Shown: one piece after another, positions 1 to 16,169 of the stretch
Position numbering within the stretch: the stretch's first letter is position 1
Layout: each line of letters opens with the position of its first letter
NCBI GenBank assembly: GCA_032358255.1
Contig: JAULBX010000892.1
Span: forward strand, 1 to 64,000
Source: Heterotrichella gracilis
Lineage: Eukaryota; Sar; Xanthophyceae; Tribonematales; Xanthonemataceae
Length of the DNA stretch: 64,000 bases
Reading direction: 5' to 3'
Position numbers and translations under genes: made by a program
The notes under the pieces: model-generated
Database searches by the model: none
The model's input: the letters and a program-made list of their open reading frames with translations, nothing else
Told to the model about the DNA's origin: nothing

Positions 1-2
1 TG

Positions 3-197
3 CTGACAACCCTTTTATATGGGGCTGACAGCTGGGCTATTAGGCAGCCTCAACTTGCTAGATTAGAGGTTTTTCAACCAAATGACTGTTTAAGGGCCCT
101 GTGTGACTATCATGTGCATCTTGCATTAATCTTGTTTTCAACAAATTCACATGCAATCATATTGCGCAGCCCTCTCATTTGGCTTCCCAAGGTCTAA
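3..197 (+). mobile_element. C-terminal fragment of a LINE-type (non-LTR) reverse transcriptase
   Basis: Frame 3 is open from base 3 to a TAA at 195-197. It reads LTTLLYGADSWAIRQPQLARLEVFQ, broken here as LTTLLYGADSWA then IRQPQLARLEVFQ, followed by CLRAL. The block LLYG-x-x-x-W-A, then a run ending in LE-x-F and CLR, is typical of the region just after the polymerase domain of LINE reverse transcriptases. The upstream part would lie outside the window. No poly-A tail or target-site duplication is obvious, so this is probably a decayed remnant. The assignment rests on motif recognition only. Confidence 0.6.
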
Positions 198-1976
198 TGT
201 GTTTCTGACGTGTTTCAAGATGTGCATGATGCCACCATGTGGATGTGCTCCAGTGGAGCGTTTGAATTGTCAACATCCAAATTGACATTGACGTGGTGGG
301 CTGCGGCTGTCCAGTCAAATTAGCCATGGCCAGAGAAATGGGCTGCGAAAAAAAGAAAGGAACACAATGCCCCCACGCATGGTGGCACACAACCAGCCAG
401 CAACGTTGAAAAGAACAGACAATCCGGGCAGCAAGCAGTGTGCATGCTGATCACGCATGGCATGCGCAGCAAGGTTGGAGCACCTGAGCATAGTCCCGTT
501 GAGTGTCTGTCAGTGAAATTTCACGAAGTCATCATCTTGGCAGTATGACTTGCCAACCTGATAGTTTATATCTGTGATTGGCTTCGAATCAGGCAGGCCT
601 GCTGCACCTTATTCCAGACAAGGTGTACAAGGTGCCCGGATGCAAAAAAATTGATTTCACGAGTCTGCTGATCATAACTGATGAACAATGTGAAATCAGC
701 AGCATTTGGCATGACTCTGCTGGAGGTCTGGAGACACCTCTCAGGTACTACTGTACTGCAGCATAATGCGCCTCCAAGGAAAGGTACCATAGTGGCGTTC
801 AGGCGGTTGTGCACTAAAATTTTCCGAACTGTGCGTGGGTTCTGGTGTTTGGCTAGGACCTGGTCATGGCCAGCGGCTGAGCACTGTCACGCTGCTGGGC
901 AGTCCATTACGAAGTTAATTAAGGTGTACGTATATTTTAAAACGAATTTGGGTACCTATTAATTTGGGTCAGAGTTATGAATGTGCTGCGACATGCCTTC
1001 TGGTACCGGTAAGAAGTCCCCCAAGTACAGATTGGTACAGACAGGGTCCTTCAAGGTGCATGCATGTGATAGTAGCACACATCCTTGCAAGATTAAGCAG
1101 ATGTGCATTGCCAAGCTGTGCGTGGGCACCCCACAACCCACACAAATGATTGAAGTCAGATTCACTTGAGAATTAAAGTGAATTAATTCAGATTCATTTG
1201 AAAATTAAAATGAATTAATTTTGGGAGCGTATGAAGGTGGTTCGGAAGTCGATTGCTCGCTTCAGGTTCCCATGGTCACCGTGCTGCCCGTACGAGCAAG
1301 GCGTCCGTTGTCGAATAACCGCTCATCCCTTTCCAAGCAGGCCTACGGTGTGCATCAGCCGCTGTGAAGCCCTGACGACTCGTTTCTCGGAGATTCTCCG
1401 GGAGAACGATGCCTATGGGTTCAACTTTAGCTGCCAGGTTCCCATGTGGCAGTCGACCAGGCGTCGTTGTCAAAAAGACGTTCTTCCATTTGAGCCAAAC
1501 AGCCCCGACGAGCGGAAGTGCAGGACATGGGTTCTGTCGACCTCTGAACTCCGACTAGAGTCAGCTGTGCATGTCGATTGTGATGCAATACCTGGTTCAC
1601 CGAAACAACCACCTGTCATTCAAACTGTCATGCCACCCACCCACTGGCAATGAACTGGCAACCTGCTCCACTGCCTTTTGCGGCAGTATCGTTGCAGTAG
1701 TATCACAACACGGCATGGTATATATACGAAGCTTGCTCGACGCCAGAGCATATCAATGCGCTGCAAAGCACCTTCACCACCAACGATTTGCCTACACCTG
1801 CTTCTGTCGAACCCTCAGACACACCAAGCCTGCTCTAGTGATCCTGCATTCGGTTGGTGCCCAAACGCACACCTTGCTGTTTGGTTTTCGGGCAGTGTTG
1901 ACATTGCTGCAGTGTTGAAATGGCGGTGCTTCACACCAAGCGCTGTTCAGCATCTGAGGGAAAGCAGCATGCTGCA
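198..1976. other. Non-coding stretch with promoter of the Asn-rich gene
   Basis: No convincing exon was found. 1150-1225 holds an imperfect tandem pair of AT-rich units built on GAATTAATT. 1255-1520 holds two diverged copies of one sequence; on the minus strand both read ERLFDN, and they may be a decayed repeat or pseudogene. A 140-codon open frame at 1231-1653 has no recognisable domain. A TATA-like run lies at about 1719-1726, roughly 250 bases before the proposed start codon at 1977, and could serve that gene. Confidence 0.4.
1719..1726 (+). promoter_or_regulatory. TATA-like box upstream of the Asn-rich repeat gene
   Basis: The run TATATATAC sits in otherwise mixed sequence about 250 bases before the ATG at 1977. 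Its position suits a TATA element with a long 5' leader. No transcript data are available, so this is inference. Confidence 0.3.
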
Positions 1977-4233
1977 ATGGCAATTCTTGCCATGCTGCTG
2001 GTGGGATGCTGTGCAGCGCCCTGTCTTGGGCTGGGTTCGGAGGACAGCGCAACACAGGTGAGGACCATACATCATCATGGGTACTTGCCATTGTAAGTAA
2101 GCACAGGCCAATTTTCAGTTATTACTCATCTTCCATGCGCATGCTCTGGGGCTGGTTCAACAGTGTCGCCGCTTGATTGCTGCCATGGGTGCAATTACAT
2201 TCAAATTTCTTGCTGCAGATCTGTGTAAAATGATGCAAAAGAAAACAATTCAATGTACCAATTGTCAATGAGCATGAGCAATGTCGTGCCATACCCAATG
2301 CTGCTCCACAGTGTGAAAGGTAGCAGTGTTGACAGGGCATGCAACGGTAGGTAAATTACAATGTCACCGGTTGCGCTCTTGAATGAAGTGATGTCAAATG
2401 TGGCTCTGAACTATCAGCACAATGACCATACTTCTAAACTGCAGGCACGCACGCTGCTCAGCAGTGGGAGTTCCAGTGGCAACAACAACCGCATCAACAA
2501 CAACCAGAACGCTGCTTCCATTGCCGGCAACAATGCCAATGCCCAGAATGCTGCTCTGAACCTCATTGGCTCTAGCTCTGGCAGCTCTGGTGGCAACAAC
2601 AACAGGATCAACAACAACCAGAACGCCCTGGCTATTGGTGGCAACAACGCCAACGCCCAGAATGCTGCCATCAACGCCATTGGCTCCAGTAGCTCTGGTG
2701 GCAACAACAACCGCATCAACAACCAGAATGCTGCTGCCGCTGGGGGCAACAACGCCAACGCACAGAATGCTGCTGCGAATGTCATTGGCAGGCGCCTGCT
2801 CTCTGGAAGGTGAGACTTGTCCCTGCCCCATTGCAATTTACTTGCAATTTACTTTCTACCATGGTAGAAAATCTCTGTTGAAAGCTGCTGTTACGCATTT
2901 TGCATTCCTCAGAATACACAGTGGCACATGCACTGCGTTATGCAGAATATAGATAAAATGACATGCAATGTCAAAACGAATCTGTCAATTGCGCAGCATC
3001 GCTGGTTGTCATTCAATGCACATCCAGCTCAACTGCCTTATTCGTTCAGTACATATATATTTGTCTTGAACAATTATTGCACGTATAAGTGGTGCACATA
3101 CGGGCTGTCTGCTTCACTCCTGAGTCCCACCTTGCTGCATATGACCCAGAGATGAAAAACGCTCATGTTGCGTGCCATGCAGTGGGAGTTCCAGTGGCAA
3201 CAACAACCGCATCAATAACAACCAGAACGCTGCTTCCATTGCCGGCAACAATGCCAATGCCCAGAATGCTGCTCTGAACCTCATTGGCTCTAGCTCCGGT
3301 AGCTCTGGTGGCAACAACAACCGCATCAACAACAACCAGAACGCCCTGGCTATTGGTGGCAACAACGCCAATGCCCAGAATGCCGCCATCAACGCAATTG
3401 GCTCCAGCAGCTCTGGTGGCAACAACAACCGCATCAACAACAACCAGAACGCCGCTGCCGCGGGGGGCAACAACGCTAATGCCCAGAATGCTGCTGTTAA
3501 TGCCATTGGCAGGCTCCTGCTCTCTGGAAGGTGAGATCTGGAGCATTTATATGCAACAGCAAACATAAGCACATGTATCAAGGCATACGGCTGTCTGTGC
3601 GGTCACCAATGGTTGCACATAATGAGCCTTCAGTGGTTGGAGCACTTGTGAGGCATAAACATTGATTGCTATCACCACAATTTGTCAGATAGAATATAAA
3701 ATATATGTAGTACAGGGTAAAGAGAAGAACACTGCTGCGCATCATGTTTGATACCCCCACTGTTACATCAGCGGTGACATCACCTCGGCATTTTGCATAT
3801 GACTCTGTTCATGAGAATCAGACACAAGCAGGTTCTATTGAAATACTTCAACCCCACACATTGGTGACTAACAAACTGCTTGCCATGCAGTGGGTCCGGG
3901 AGTTCCAGCGGCAACACCAACCGCATCAACAACAACCAGAACGCTGCTGCAATTGGCGGCAACAATGCCAACGCCCAGAATGCTGCCATCAACGCCATTG
4001 GCTCTAGCTCTGGCAGCTCTTGTGGCAACAACAACCGCATCAACAACAACCAGAACGCTGCTGCTGTTGGTGGCAACAACGCCAATGCGCAGAATTTTGC
4101 CATCAACGCCATTGGCTGTGGTTCCAGCAGCTCAGGTGGCAACAACAACAGGATCAACAACAACCAGAATGCTGCTGCCACGGGGGGCAACAATGCCAAC
4201 GCGCAAAATGCTGCTGCCAATGTGATTGGTTAA
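1977..4233 (+). CDS. Secreted Asn-rich repeat protein built from a triplicated exon
   Basis: Proposed exons are 1977-2057, 2445-2809, 3183-3530 and 3891-4233, giving 378 residues with consistent phases (0, 2, 2). Exon 1 encodes a start Met followed by a hydrophobic stretch (MAILAMLLVGCC), a good signal peptide ending near residue 20. Exons 2, 3 and 4 are clear copies of one another. Each holds three repeats of about 37 residues, nine in all. A repeat has a GNNNRINNNQNAA half, a GGNNANAQNAA half, an INAIG-like end and a Ser/Gly linker. Exons 2 and 3 end in LLSG, and exons 3 and 4 start at the same acceptor (CCATGCAG). No family was recognised. Regular Asn/Gln ladders suggest a beta-solenoid or amyloid-like fold in a cell-wall or extracellular protein, but this is inference. 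The splice model is supported by phase and by exon similarity. Confidence 0.75.
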
Positions 4234-6336
4234 TGGAGGAAAACGTCGATGATCAATCAGTACCGTATCAAGTGCTTGAAATGGACCTATTTGATACTTC
4301 ATTTCAGTATATTTTCTACACTACAGTATTCAAACTAGCCTATGATATGTGGTGGGATAGGTAGTAGCATAGAAACGGGTATGGCATGGCCAGCAAGTCA
4401 ACTTATAAATTACAGCCGATAAATGCTGTGTACAGCCAGGCTGGGGCAGCATCATTTTTCTGCCTGATTACTAGTATATATATGCAAGTTGATTGTGTAT
4501 CTGCGTGTTGAATCTTTTGCAATCTCCTGGTCTACAGCTCAACTAAGCGGTAAATGTTGGTATTGTGGATTGCAAGACTTGTGTCTCACTCAGCTGGGCC
4601 ATGTATACAGGCTGTGTGTTTTGCTATGGCAATAACATGTTGTTTTCACAGTTTTGAAAATTCCACAAGATCAACGTTTGTTGTAGCAAAAACCTCTTCG
4701 AAAGAGGATTAGGTTTTACCTGTCAGGATATATTAGTCGCAATTTAGTGACTTGCAAACAATGACCTTGCTGCATCAAGGCTTCTGTAATTTGTTACCCT
4801 TTTGAAGGGCACACGACTTATGGCAGTAGCTTGCTTGGCAGATGCAACCCTCGAGTGTGCCACGCAAGGTTGTGGATACGAGCGTGTACACTAATAATTG
4901 TTGGGGTGATGTATTCTGGGCCGCCCCTAAAATTCTTGACATGCAAGCCTTTGACCAGGTTAAACATACACACAGAGTTTCAACTGCCAACTTCTCTTCT
5001 AAGCCCCATACATGCCAAGCACACAACGGGCAGTAGTCCAGTGCAAGCTGACATACTGCGCTTTAGGGTTTTAGGGTAATAGAATGACAAACAAACTTTA
5101 TTGAAGTCAACCCTGGCATATACTATATAGGCCATGCTCAGGCCCACGAGCTAGCTTAAAACTTGGGGAGGGCGACGTAGGAGCTATCCCTCCTCATTAG
5201 GCGTTTTAGTTGCTGTCTTGTTAACACGGTGCTCAAGAGCATCAGGCCACTTGTTGTTCACCCTGACCTCAGGGTATGCGTTCACTGGCTGCTTACCTGG
5301 ACCGGCTTGCTATCAGCGAGGGCAGGCGCCAGCTGAGCTGGATGCAACGGTAGCTTGGAGAGAATTAGAGGTCAGCCAGACAAATGCTGCAAGGGCACCA
5401 AGCCGTGTGTCGCCGGTTGCTGCTACGCACCCACTGGCCCTGTGCGTATAAGGTGAGCGTGTAGACGATGCAAAACGCTACCTGGAAACCTTTGTGAGTT
5501 CACGAACCAATTCTGGTCTCAGCGTCAGTGTTGACTTCCATATTGCGGTGGGATGCATGCATTGTGGATACATATGCAACAACCCTGTCCTCGTGTTGTG
5601 AACACATATGCGTGCCACCACGACCACTATCTGCATAGTAATATCAGGCTCTTGGAGGGCTCACAACCCCTCACCAGAGAGACCTGCCGGGCTCAGTCTA
5701 TGACACATGCATGCACAGTGCTGCAACCAAGCAGTGACTGGCCACGTCATGACCGGTCTACGTGCCATCCCACCGTGCTAACAGGTTCTTGGGGTATCAC
5801 CTATAACCACAACCCCTAGCCAGCCCAGAGGCCCTGGGCTCACCACCCGTGTACCACCACCACCACGGCCACTCAGTACCCACCAGACCCTGCACAGCCA
5901 CACCACCGCCACCACCACCACCACTACTGGGCAGGACGTGGGTGACAGACTCACAACCACCGCCACCGCCACCACCACAACCACTAGGCAGGAGGTGGAT
6001 GAGGGACCCACCGCCACTGGGCATGAGGTGAGTGTCCCCCACCACCACCACCACCACCACCACCACCCACCACCACCACCCCCACCACCGGTGCCCTCGT
6101 CCCCTAAGCCACCATCATCGGCACTCCCATTGCGCAAACCACTCCCATTGCCCATGCCACCCACTCCACCCACACCACCTCCACCCCCGCGCCCCCATCC
6201 CCCACCCACCCCCAATGCCACCGCCTCTGAGCATGCGGCAGTGAACACACAATCACCACTGCAGGAGGTGGTTTGCCACCACCACCACCACCACCACTTC
6301 GCCACAGCAACACAATCATCACCACACACCACCATC
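4234..6336. other. Intergenic region with CAC-rich tract
   Basis: This follows the TAA of the Asn-rich gene and shows no recognisable exon up to about 5850. A possible minus-strand AATAAA lies near 5095-5105. From about 5847 to 6340 the sequence is dominated by CAC/CCA trinucleotides, with long runs at 6038-6090 and 6276-6300. In one frame this reads His- and Pro-rich and runs open into the first methyltransferase exon, so an N-terminal low-complexity extension cannot be excluded. Confidence 0.5.

Positions 6337-6340
<4 letters not shown>
5847..6340. repeat. CAC/CCA trinucleotide microsatellite tract
   Basis: The region contains many consecutive CAC units with interruptions, notably around 6038-6066 and 6276-6298, plus CCA/CCC-rich parts between. 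It lies just upstream of the proposed methyltransferase start at 6337. The several long open frames called here on both strands are products of the repeat. Confidence 0.85.
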
Positions 6341-9025
<2,685 letters not shown>

Positions 9026-9177
9026 GCATAATGGAAGGAACTGTTTGTCACCGCACGGCAAATAGCAGGGTTTGGATACGCAGCCTGTCCATGAATGGGC
9101 CAGTTCAAGGCCGGTGCGCTGGTCAATTCTGGGAGGGTGCAGCATCAGCGGGGGGATCTCAAGGATTCCACCTCTGG

Positions 9178-9299
9178 CGAGTGCGCCTGCTCAACCGGTG
9201 TTGCCCATGGCATGGCACCACTCTTGAGCATGTATGCGTATACAGCTGTACAGCTGTACACACATGTGGAAGCGGTCACAGGAGGAGTGAGCACACATA
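9178..9299 (+). repeat. Post-stop echo of methyltransferase last exon
   Basis: 9183-9200 repeats GTGCGCCTGCTCAACCG from the last exon. 9265-9297 repeats its final bases, including CAGGAGGAGTGAGCA with the in-frame TGA. The copy lies in the presumed 3' untranslated region, so it did not arise from intron splicing as such. Confidence 0.75.
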
Positions 9300-9802
9300 G
9301 AAACAAGTAGCAAATATACGCAGCCTGATCTTGGGTTGTCGAGTTAGCTAGGGCCTGTACGTTAGTAGGGGAGTATGGGTGACCATAACCTGATCCAAGG
9401 CTCAAGTCATATGCTTACAGAGGCAGTCTCTTCATTTGAAGTGGTCACATTGGTGCCACATTAAATCCATAACCATGGCCATGCGGCACCATGTCGCCAG
9501 TGGCACCAATTTGAAAGGAATAAAGCTCTGGTGAATCAACATATACGTATGTGTCATGGTTGCACTCGAGGCACATACAAGGACTGCCACAAAGAACTGT
9601 CAGGTGCCAACTGTCAACTGCCAGTAACCTGCGCCATCCAGTGCCCCCTACCGCTGCCGAAGGAAATAAAGGGGACGCACAAAGGCGGAGTCCAAGGGCC
9701 ACTGGCACGCGCCAGGGCACCGGCAGACGCTGGTGCACAATCGTTCTTGTTTGGAGGTAAATATCACCCTAACATTTATTTTGCAACACAAAGTGATGTC
9801 AA

Positions 9803-9972
9803 TGACTGCCTTCCCACTTCCGGGCGACGTTGATCACAACTGCTTGCAACACATGGGTAACCGCTTTCTCACAACCCGGAAATGCTGACCACCATTGGTT
9901 GCACCGCGGCGGCTGCCATCAACTGTTTCCCACTACCGGGGCACGCTGATCACGCTCAATGCTTGCAACGGG
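9803..9972 (-). repeat. Post-stop echoes of the membrane-protein last exon
   Basis: On the minus strand 9972-9917, 9904-9875 and 9857-9803 repeat the final bases of the last exon (about 10080-10035), including the GATCAGCGT-type segment and the C-terminal Pro-Arg codons. One copy keeps a TAG in the same place. They follow the real stop at 10047-10049, as in the methyltransferase 3' flank. Confidence 0.7.
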
Positions 9973-10046
9973 AGGAAGGATTGCCTTCCCACCACCAAAG
10001 GCCCCGCTCAAAATCGGCTGCAACATGGTGGACTGCTGCCTTCCAG

Positions 10047-12609
10047 CTATCGGGGTACGCTGATCTCAATTGTTTGCAGCGGGATGGATGACCGCCTCAA
10101 GCTCGACGATGCCGCCAGCCCCATCCCTCCCACTGGGCGTAGCCGCCAGAATGGCATGGTCAGCTGGATCGACGGCGGTATGCAGCGCAGGATTGCGACC
10201 CGCACCTGCAGCGGGAGGGGTTTCAAGGTCAGGGTTTGCATTGCATGATGGCTACCAGCAGGAGGTGTTCAGGGTTTTAAGGTTCAGGGTCAAAACTAAT
10301 ATGCACAGGATTGCTGCCCGCTAAAACCGCAAGGGGGAATGTGGGTGTGTGGTAGCGGCGGAGACTTCAAAAACCTAATCTGCCGTTCCTGGTGTGGTAG
10401 GGAAGCCGCTGGCGGTGCATTTGCAGACCCATGCTGAGTCTGTTGTTAAACCACCTGAGAGTATGATGAGGTTGAAGCAATGGAATGTACAGTACTTAAA
10501 CCCAATCACAAGGTGGCACAAAGACCACTGCTGGTGCAATTCACTGCAATTCACTGTGGTAAACTAAATACAACGTGGACGCCACATCAATGATGTCCCC
10601 GCTGTCACTCTTATGTGTGCACTGATTCACCTGTGCTGAAATGTATGATGCGCACCCGCCGCATGCGCATGAACAACAGCGGAAGCCTCGCACACATGCA
10701 GCAAATCCCCTTTCCCCCTCCTCCCCCCCCTCCCCCACCACCGATAACGTCCCCAATGCCACCACTACCACTACCCCCGATGCCACCACTACCGGTACGC
10801 CAATTCCAGATACACATTGCCTCACCTGTGCCCAAGAGACTGATAAGCACCAGCCGCATGAGCATGAAAAGCAGCGGGAATCTCACCCACATGTGGCCAA
10901 ATTGCATGCAACATACATCTCCCGCCCCCACCCCACCCCAGCCACTGTCCCCAATGCCAGCACTATACCATCTGACATATACACTGCCTCACCTGTGCCG
11001 AAAGAATGATGAGCACCAGACGCATGAGCATGAACAGTAGCGGGAACTCGCCCAGGTCTATCGCCAGCGCCGCCACCATCACCGAGATTTGCGCACACCC
11101 AAACAGCTGCAGCCAGAACGGCATCATCAAGTATCCCACCCACATCCCCACCAGGTCCACCGCGATCGCCACTCCCAGCACCGCCACCCCAGCAGTGGGC
11201 AGGATCGCAAAGCCCAAGTTGTACCTGTAGGACAAGTTGGCACAAGTCCACATCACTATATACCTGGCACAAGTCCAGTGTTCCACTTCAGCACAGGTAC
11301 AACCTATCCTGTACCTGTACAGATAGCAACTTGATAGGTTGTACATGTACAGATAGCAGCTTGTCAATCCATGCGCTGCCATCGCAAAGCCCAGGTTGTA
11401 CCTGTGAACACCAACCTGTTCAACACACAGGCAAAGAACTGGAGCCAAGATATTGAACACACGTGGCGGTATGCAAGCATAGTGTATGACCCCTTGACAC
11501 GCAAAACATCAATGTATACCTGGCACAAGTCCAGTGTTCCAGTTCACCACAAGTACATGTAACAAATTTGTCAATCCTTGCGCTGCAAGGGAGCCTAGGC
11601 TGCAGCACCATGACACCATGCGTGTCAACCTGCTGGTGTTGTACCTGTCGGATTGCGGCCCTAGCTGGAACACGCTCAGGAAGATGAGGAGGATATTGTA
11701 GGCGATGTCCACGCAGCACACCACTATGAACGAGCCCCTTCGTTGGGACGTCACATGCTCCGCGGCTGCCTGTAAATCCCTGGAAGCCGAGGCCTCCGCC
11801 CCTGGTGGGATTGTGAAGGGCACCACTGGGGGTCGGCTGGCTGGTGGGGGTGGCAGGGGCGGCCGTGGCGGGATCTTTGCGGGGTTGCTGGCATAATTGA
11901 CGCTCCCGTCTGGGCCCACCACCACCACAAACGCCTGCACGGCATACTTGGGTTAGTTGGTTACAAGGTTATCAGCTAGCCTTGCATCCAAGGCACCAGG
12001 CGGGTCTGTCTTAAATAAGTAGGTAGGTACATGCGCTCCGGAAGAACTGCAGGCCTGTCCTGATGCAGCTACAGTATTGCCGCTTTGTAATCCTTCATAA
12101 CAGGAAGGTGCACAGTGCAATTGTCACATGTCAGGCCTCAATACACAACCGATTGTGGCAACAGAGATAAGGAAGATTTCCCACTGCAGACACAGCCACA
12201 GTCAAGCCTGCTCTCAGGCACCATATTGCGTTACCTGGTCACGAAGTGTCTCAGCTGAGGGTTGCAGGAACCCCGCATCCAAGTGTTGCTCAGCAGCGGT
12301 GGACGTGCTTCCTTCAACTGAGCGGCTGCTAGCTTCACCGACTGGTGCTTCTCTGGCGGAGGTCCCAGCCTCGGAAGGATTTGGGTTGGCTGTGAAGGAG
12401 TTGCCAGTTGCTTGCCCAGCTTCAGCTTCCCAAACTGGTGGCTCTTGGTGAAAAGGACCAGGACCTGACCTCAAAGTGGAGTTGGCTGCAAAGGGATTGC
12501 CAGCTGGTTGGGTGATAGCTGCTCCCAATGGTTGTTGAGGGTTGGAGGTCTCTGCACCCGCCAAAGTTGGGGTTGGTGCAAAGGGGTTCCCAGATGGAGT
12601 TGTTGCCAT
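10047..12609 (-). CDS. Four-helix membrane protein with N-terminal NPF motifs (SCAMP-like layout)
   Basis: Minus-strand exons are 12609-12235, 11934-11645, 11224-10993 and 10205-10047, giving 351 residues with phases 0, 2 and 0. Exon 1 is hydrophilic and holds two GNPFA motifs (near residues 6 and 42) and a related GNSFTANP. NPF is the EH-domain binding motif of endocytic sorting proteins. A proline-rich segment (PPRPPLPPPP) follows in exon 2. Four hydrophobic spans follow: one at the end of exon 2 (around FIVVCCVDIAYNILLIF), three in exon 3 (around FAILPTAGVAVLGVA, WLQLFGCAQISVMV and PLLFMLMRLVLII). A basic 52-residue tail is encoded by exon 4. The layout recalls secretory carrier membrane proteins, but I do not see their signature loop, so the family is unassigned. 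Echo copies after the stop support exon 4. Confidence 0.6.
10297..10338 (-). repeat. Echo of membrane-protein last exon start
   Basis: The minus strand of 10338-10297 resembles the acceptor and first bases of the last exon (10211-10165), sharing CAGGATTG-x-x-x-CCCGC on the plus strand. It lies in intron 3. Confidence 0.5.
10620..10895 (-). repeat. Two echoes of membrane-protein exon 3 end
   Basis: 10620-10700 and 10815-10895 repeat about 80 bp spanning the end of exon 3 and its donor (real copy 10983-11060). On the plus strand each has CACCTGTGC near its left end and a CGCATG(A/C)GCATGAA block. Translated on the minus strand they still read PLLFM(L/R)MR. All three copies keep an AG-GTGA donor. 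Confidence 0.85.
11225..11600 (-). repeat. Intron 2 internal duplication with exon 3 start echo
   Basis: 11376-11404 repeats the start of exon 3 (plus-strand GCAAAGCCCA then GTTGTACCTG). ACCTGGCACAAGTCCAGTG occurs at about 11261-11285 and again near 11516-11542, and a CTTGTCAATCC-like segment recurs at 11359 and 11569. Intron 2 therefore contains a duplicated block of about 250 bp including the exon edge. Confidence 0.65.
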
Positions 12610-13117
12610 GTCGACACAGGCACCAAGCTGAATGGGATGCCAGCTATTTCTTTGCAGTGTTGAGGCAAAACGAAACAGAGCTTTCAGCCTCAAAGTCTCA
12701 GCCAAAAACTAGCAAAAGCTGTGAACTTTGAGACCCTGCATGCATGCAAACGAATGGGTGCAACTGAGTTGTTGGGTAACACTGTGTAATACTGATCCGT
12801 TCCAGACTGGATCCTCAGCACGCGGAGAATACAGTTTGAATGTGTGCTATGCAGTGTCTGTCGCTGTATCAATAGTGTCGGGGTCGGAGGTTGTTGTGTG
12901 GTTATCGACAGCATGCATTTCCTAGGAAGGGACTGGGAGCCAGATAAGTATACTATATCATCCAACGAGGGCCGATTGGAATTCCTTAAGCCTGCACTGT
13001 AGTGTCAATTGGAGTTGTGCCCAGAACCATATTGCGTAGACGTGCTTGCACATCGTGTCTTTGGAATTTAAGTAGGATAGAAACCACTTCTTTGGTCCAC
13101 GGTCTGGCTGACGACCA
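12610..13117. other. Divergent spacer between the membrane-protein and LTO1 genes
   Basis: About 500 bases separate the minus-strand ATG at 12609 and the plus-strand ATG at 13118. No exon, clear TATA box or repeat was recognised. It should contain both promoters. Confidence 0.5.
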
Positions 13118-13957
13118 ATGGTGTGGGAGGATGGGTTCGATGCAACTGCCAGCTTGGAAACGCAGCACATAGAGGCTGGACACCTGGAAGGCGTCAGGTG
13201 AGACCTTTGCAGTTGTACTTTCAGTTGCAGCTCGTGCCAGGTCCTCCCTGGTTTGCATGCATGTCATATGCATGCATGGTGTCGTGCAGCGAGGATGATA
13301 TGCATACAGGTTTTGGCACCCAAGGAATAGCAGTGTAGCCTGACGTAGCTGTTAGAATTTCATGAAGCAACATCATCCTGAACGAAGGCATTGAATTGTT
13401 CGATGCCATTAAAATCTTGCCTGGTACTTGTGACCAGGGATGGGCGCAAAGCAGGGCTTACCGACGGCAGGGAGCTTGGTGTTGCAAGGGGATATGCAAT
13501 TGGGTTGGAAATAGCATACTATTCTGGTTGTCTGCAAACGGTTCGGGAGCTGAAGCAACGGCAGTTGCTGCCACAAAACGCCCGGCTTGACAAGGCAGTG
13601 CTACAGATACAGGAGCTCCTGCTCCAGTTTCCGCTCAACAACCCTCAGGTAAAAGGAAAAACAACACCTACCAAACTTGGGCCGTTGCAGTCACACACTT
13701 CTGCAGCAACCCCCCCCCCCCTACGTAGACACTTACCAGTGTGGCGCTTACCCGTTTGCACCCTACTTGTCCTCTAGAACAAGTAGGGCTGCCTGCTTGT
13801 CCTATACTGAAGGTTGGTGCCTTGGGTGCTGCAGGATGAGACTCTGCACGAGATCATAGAGGAGTTGCGGTCTCGCTTCAAAACACTGGCCTCAATCGTG
13901 GGGCTGCGGGAGGAGTACCTGGGCAAAGGGGCAGCTGAGCCTACCTTTGCATTCTGA
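13118..13957 (+). CDS. LTO1: LTO1 homologue (ORAOV1; deca-GX3 adaptor of Fe-S delivery)
   Basis: Exons are 13118-13197, 13438-13648 and 13835-13957, giving 137 residues, the usual size of human LTO1/ORAOV1. Exon 1 starts MVWEDGFDATASLE and ends in HIEAGHLEGV. Exon 2 carries the Gly-every-fourth-residue motif (DGRKAGLTDGRELGVARGYA, continuing IGLEIAYYSG), the deca-GX3 region of the Yae1/LTO1 family. Exon 3 encodes a helical C-terminus (LRSRFKTLASIVGL) and ends in PTFAF. In yeast and humans LTO1 works with YAE1 to recruit the cytosolic iron-sulfur machinery to ABCE1/Rli1; that role is inferred from the family. The C-terminal aromatic residue fits the CIA-targeting signal type. Unlike its neighbours the gene has no exon echoes. 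Confidence 0.9.
13761..13788. repeat. Perfect 10-bp hairpin in LTO1 intron 2
   Basis: CCCTACTTGT at 13761-13770 and ACAAGTAGGG at 13779-13788 are exact reverse complements around an 8-base loop. It lies about 45 bases upstream of the exon 3 acceptor at 13835. No terminator role applies here; it may be chance or a remnant. Confidence 0.6.

Positions 13958-16169
<2,212 letters not shown>

Larger units (their letters stand above)
9026..10046. other. Convergent 3' flanks of the methyltransferase and membrane-protein genes
   Basis: The region lies between two convergent stop codons. 9178-9210 and 9265-9299 repeat parts of the last methyltransferase exon, including its GGAGGAGTGAGCA end with the stop. 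9803-9857, 9875-9904 and 9917-9972 repeat, on the minus strand, the last exon end of the membrane-protein gene. A 97-codon minus-strand frame at 9445-9738 has exon-like base composition but no recognised domain; I do not call it a gene. Confidence 0.55.

Noticed and set aside
1231-1653. 140-codon open frame on the plus strand
   Set aside because: No domain, no family resemblance, and it spans two diverged copies of the same non-coding repeat (ERLFDN on the other strand).
2394-4220. Long antisense Leu/Val-rich frames opposite the Asn-rich exons
   Set aside because: They are mirror frames of the repeat; the plus strand has the signal peptide and consistent splice phases.
9445-9738. 97-codon minus-strand frame with exon-like composition
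   Set aside because: No recognised family, no matching splice partners, and it lies among 3'-flank echoes.
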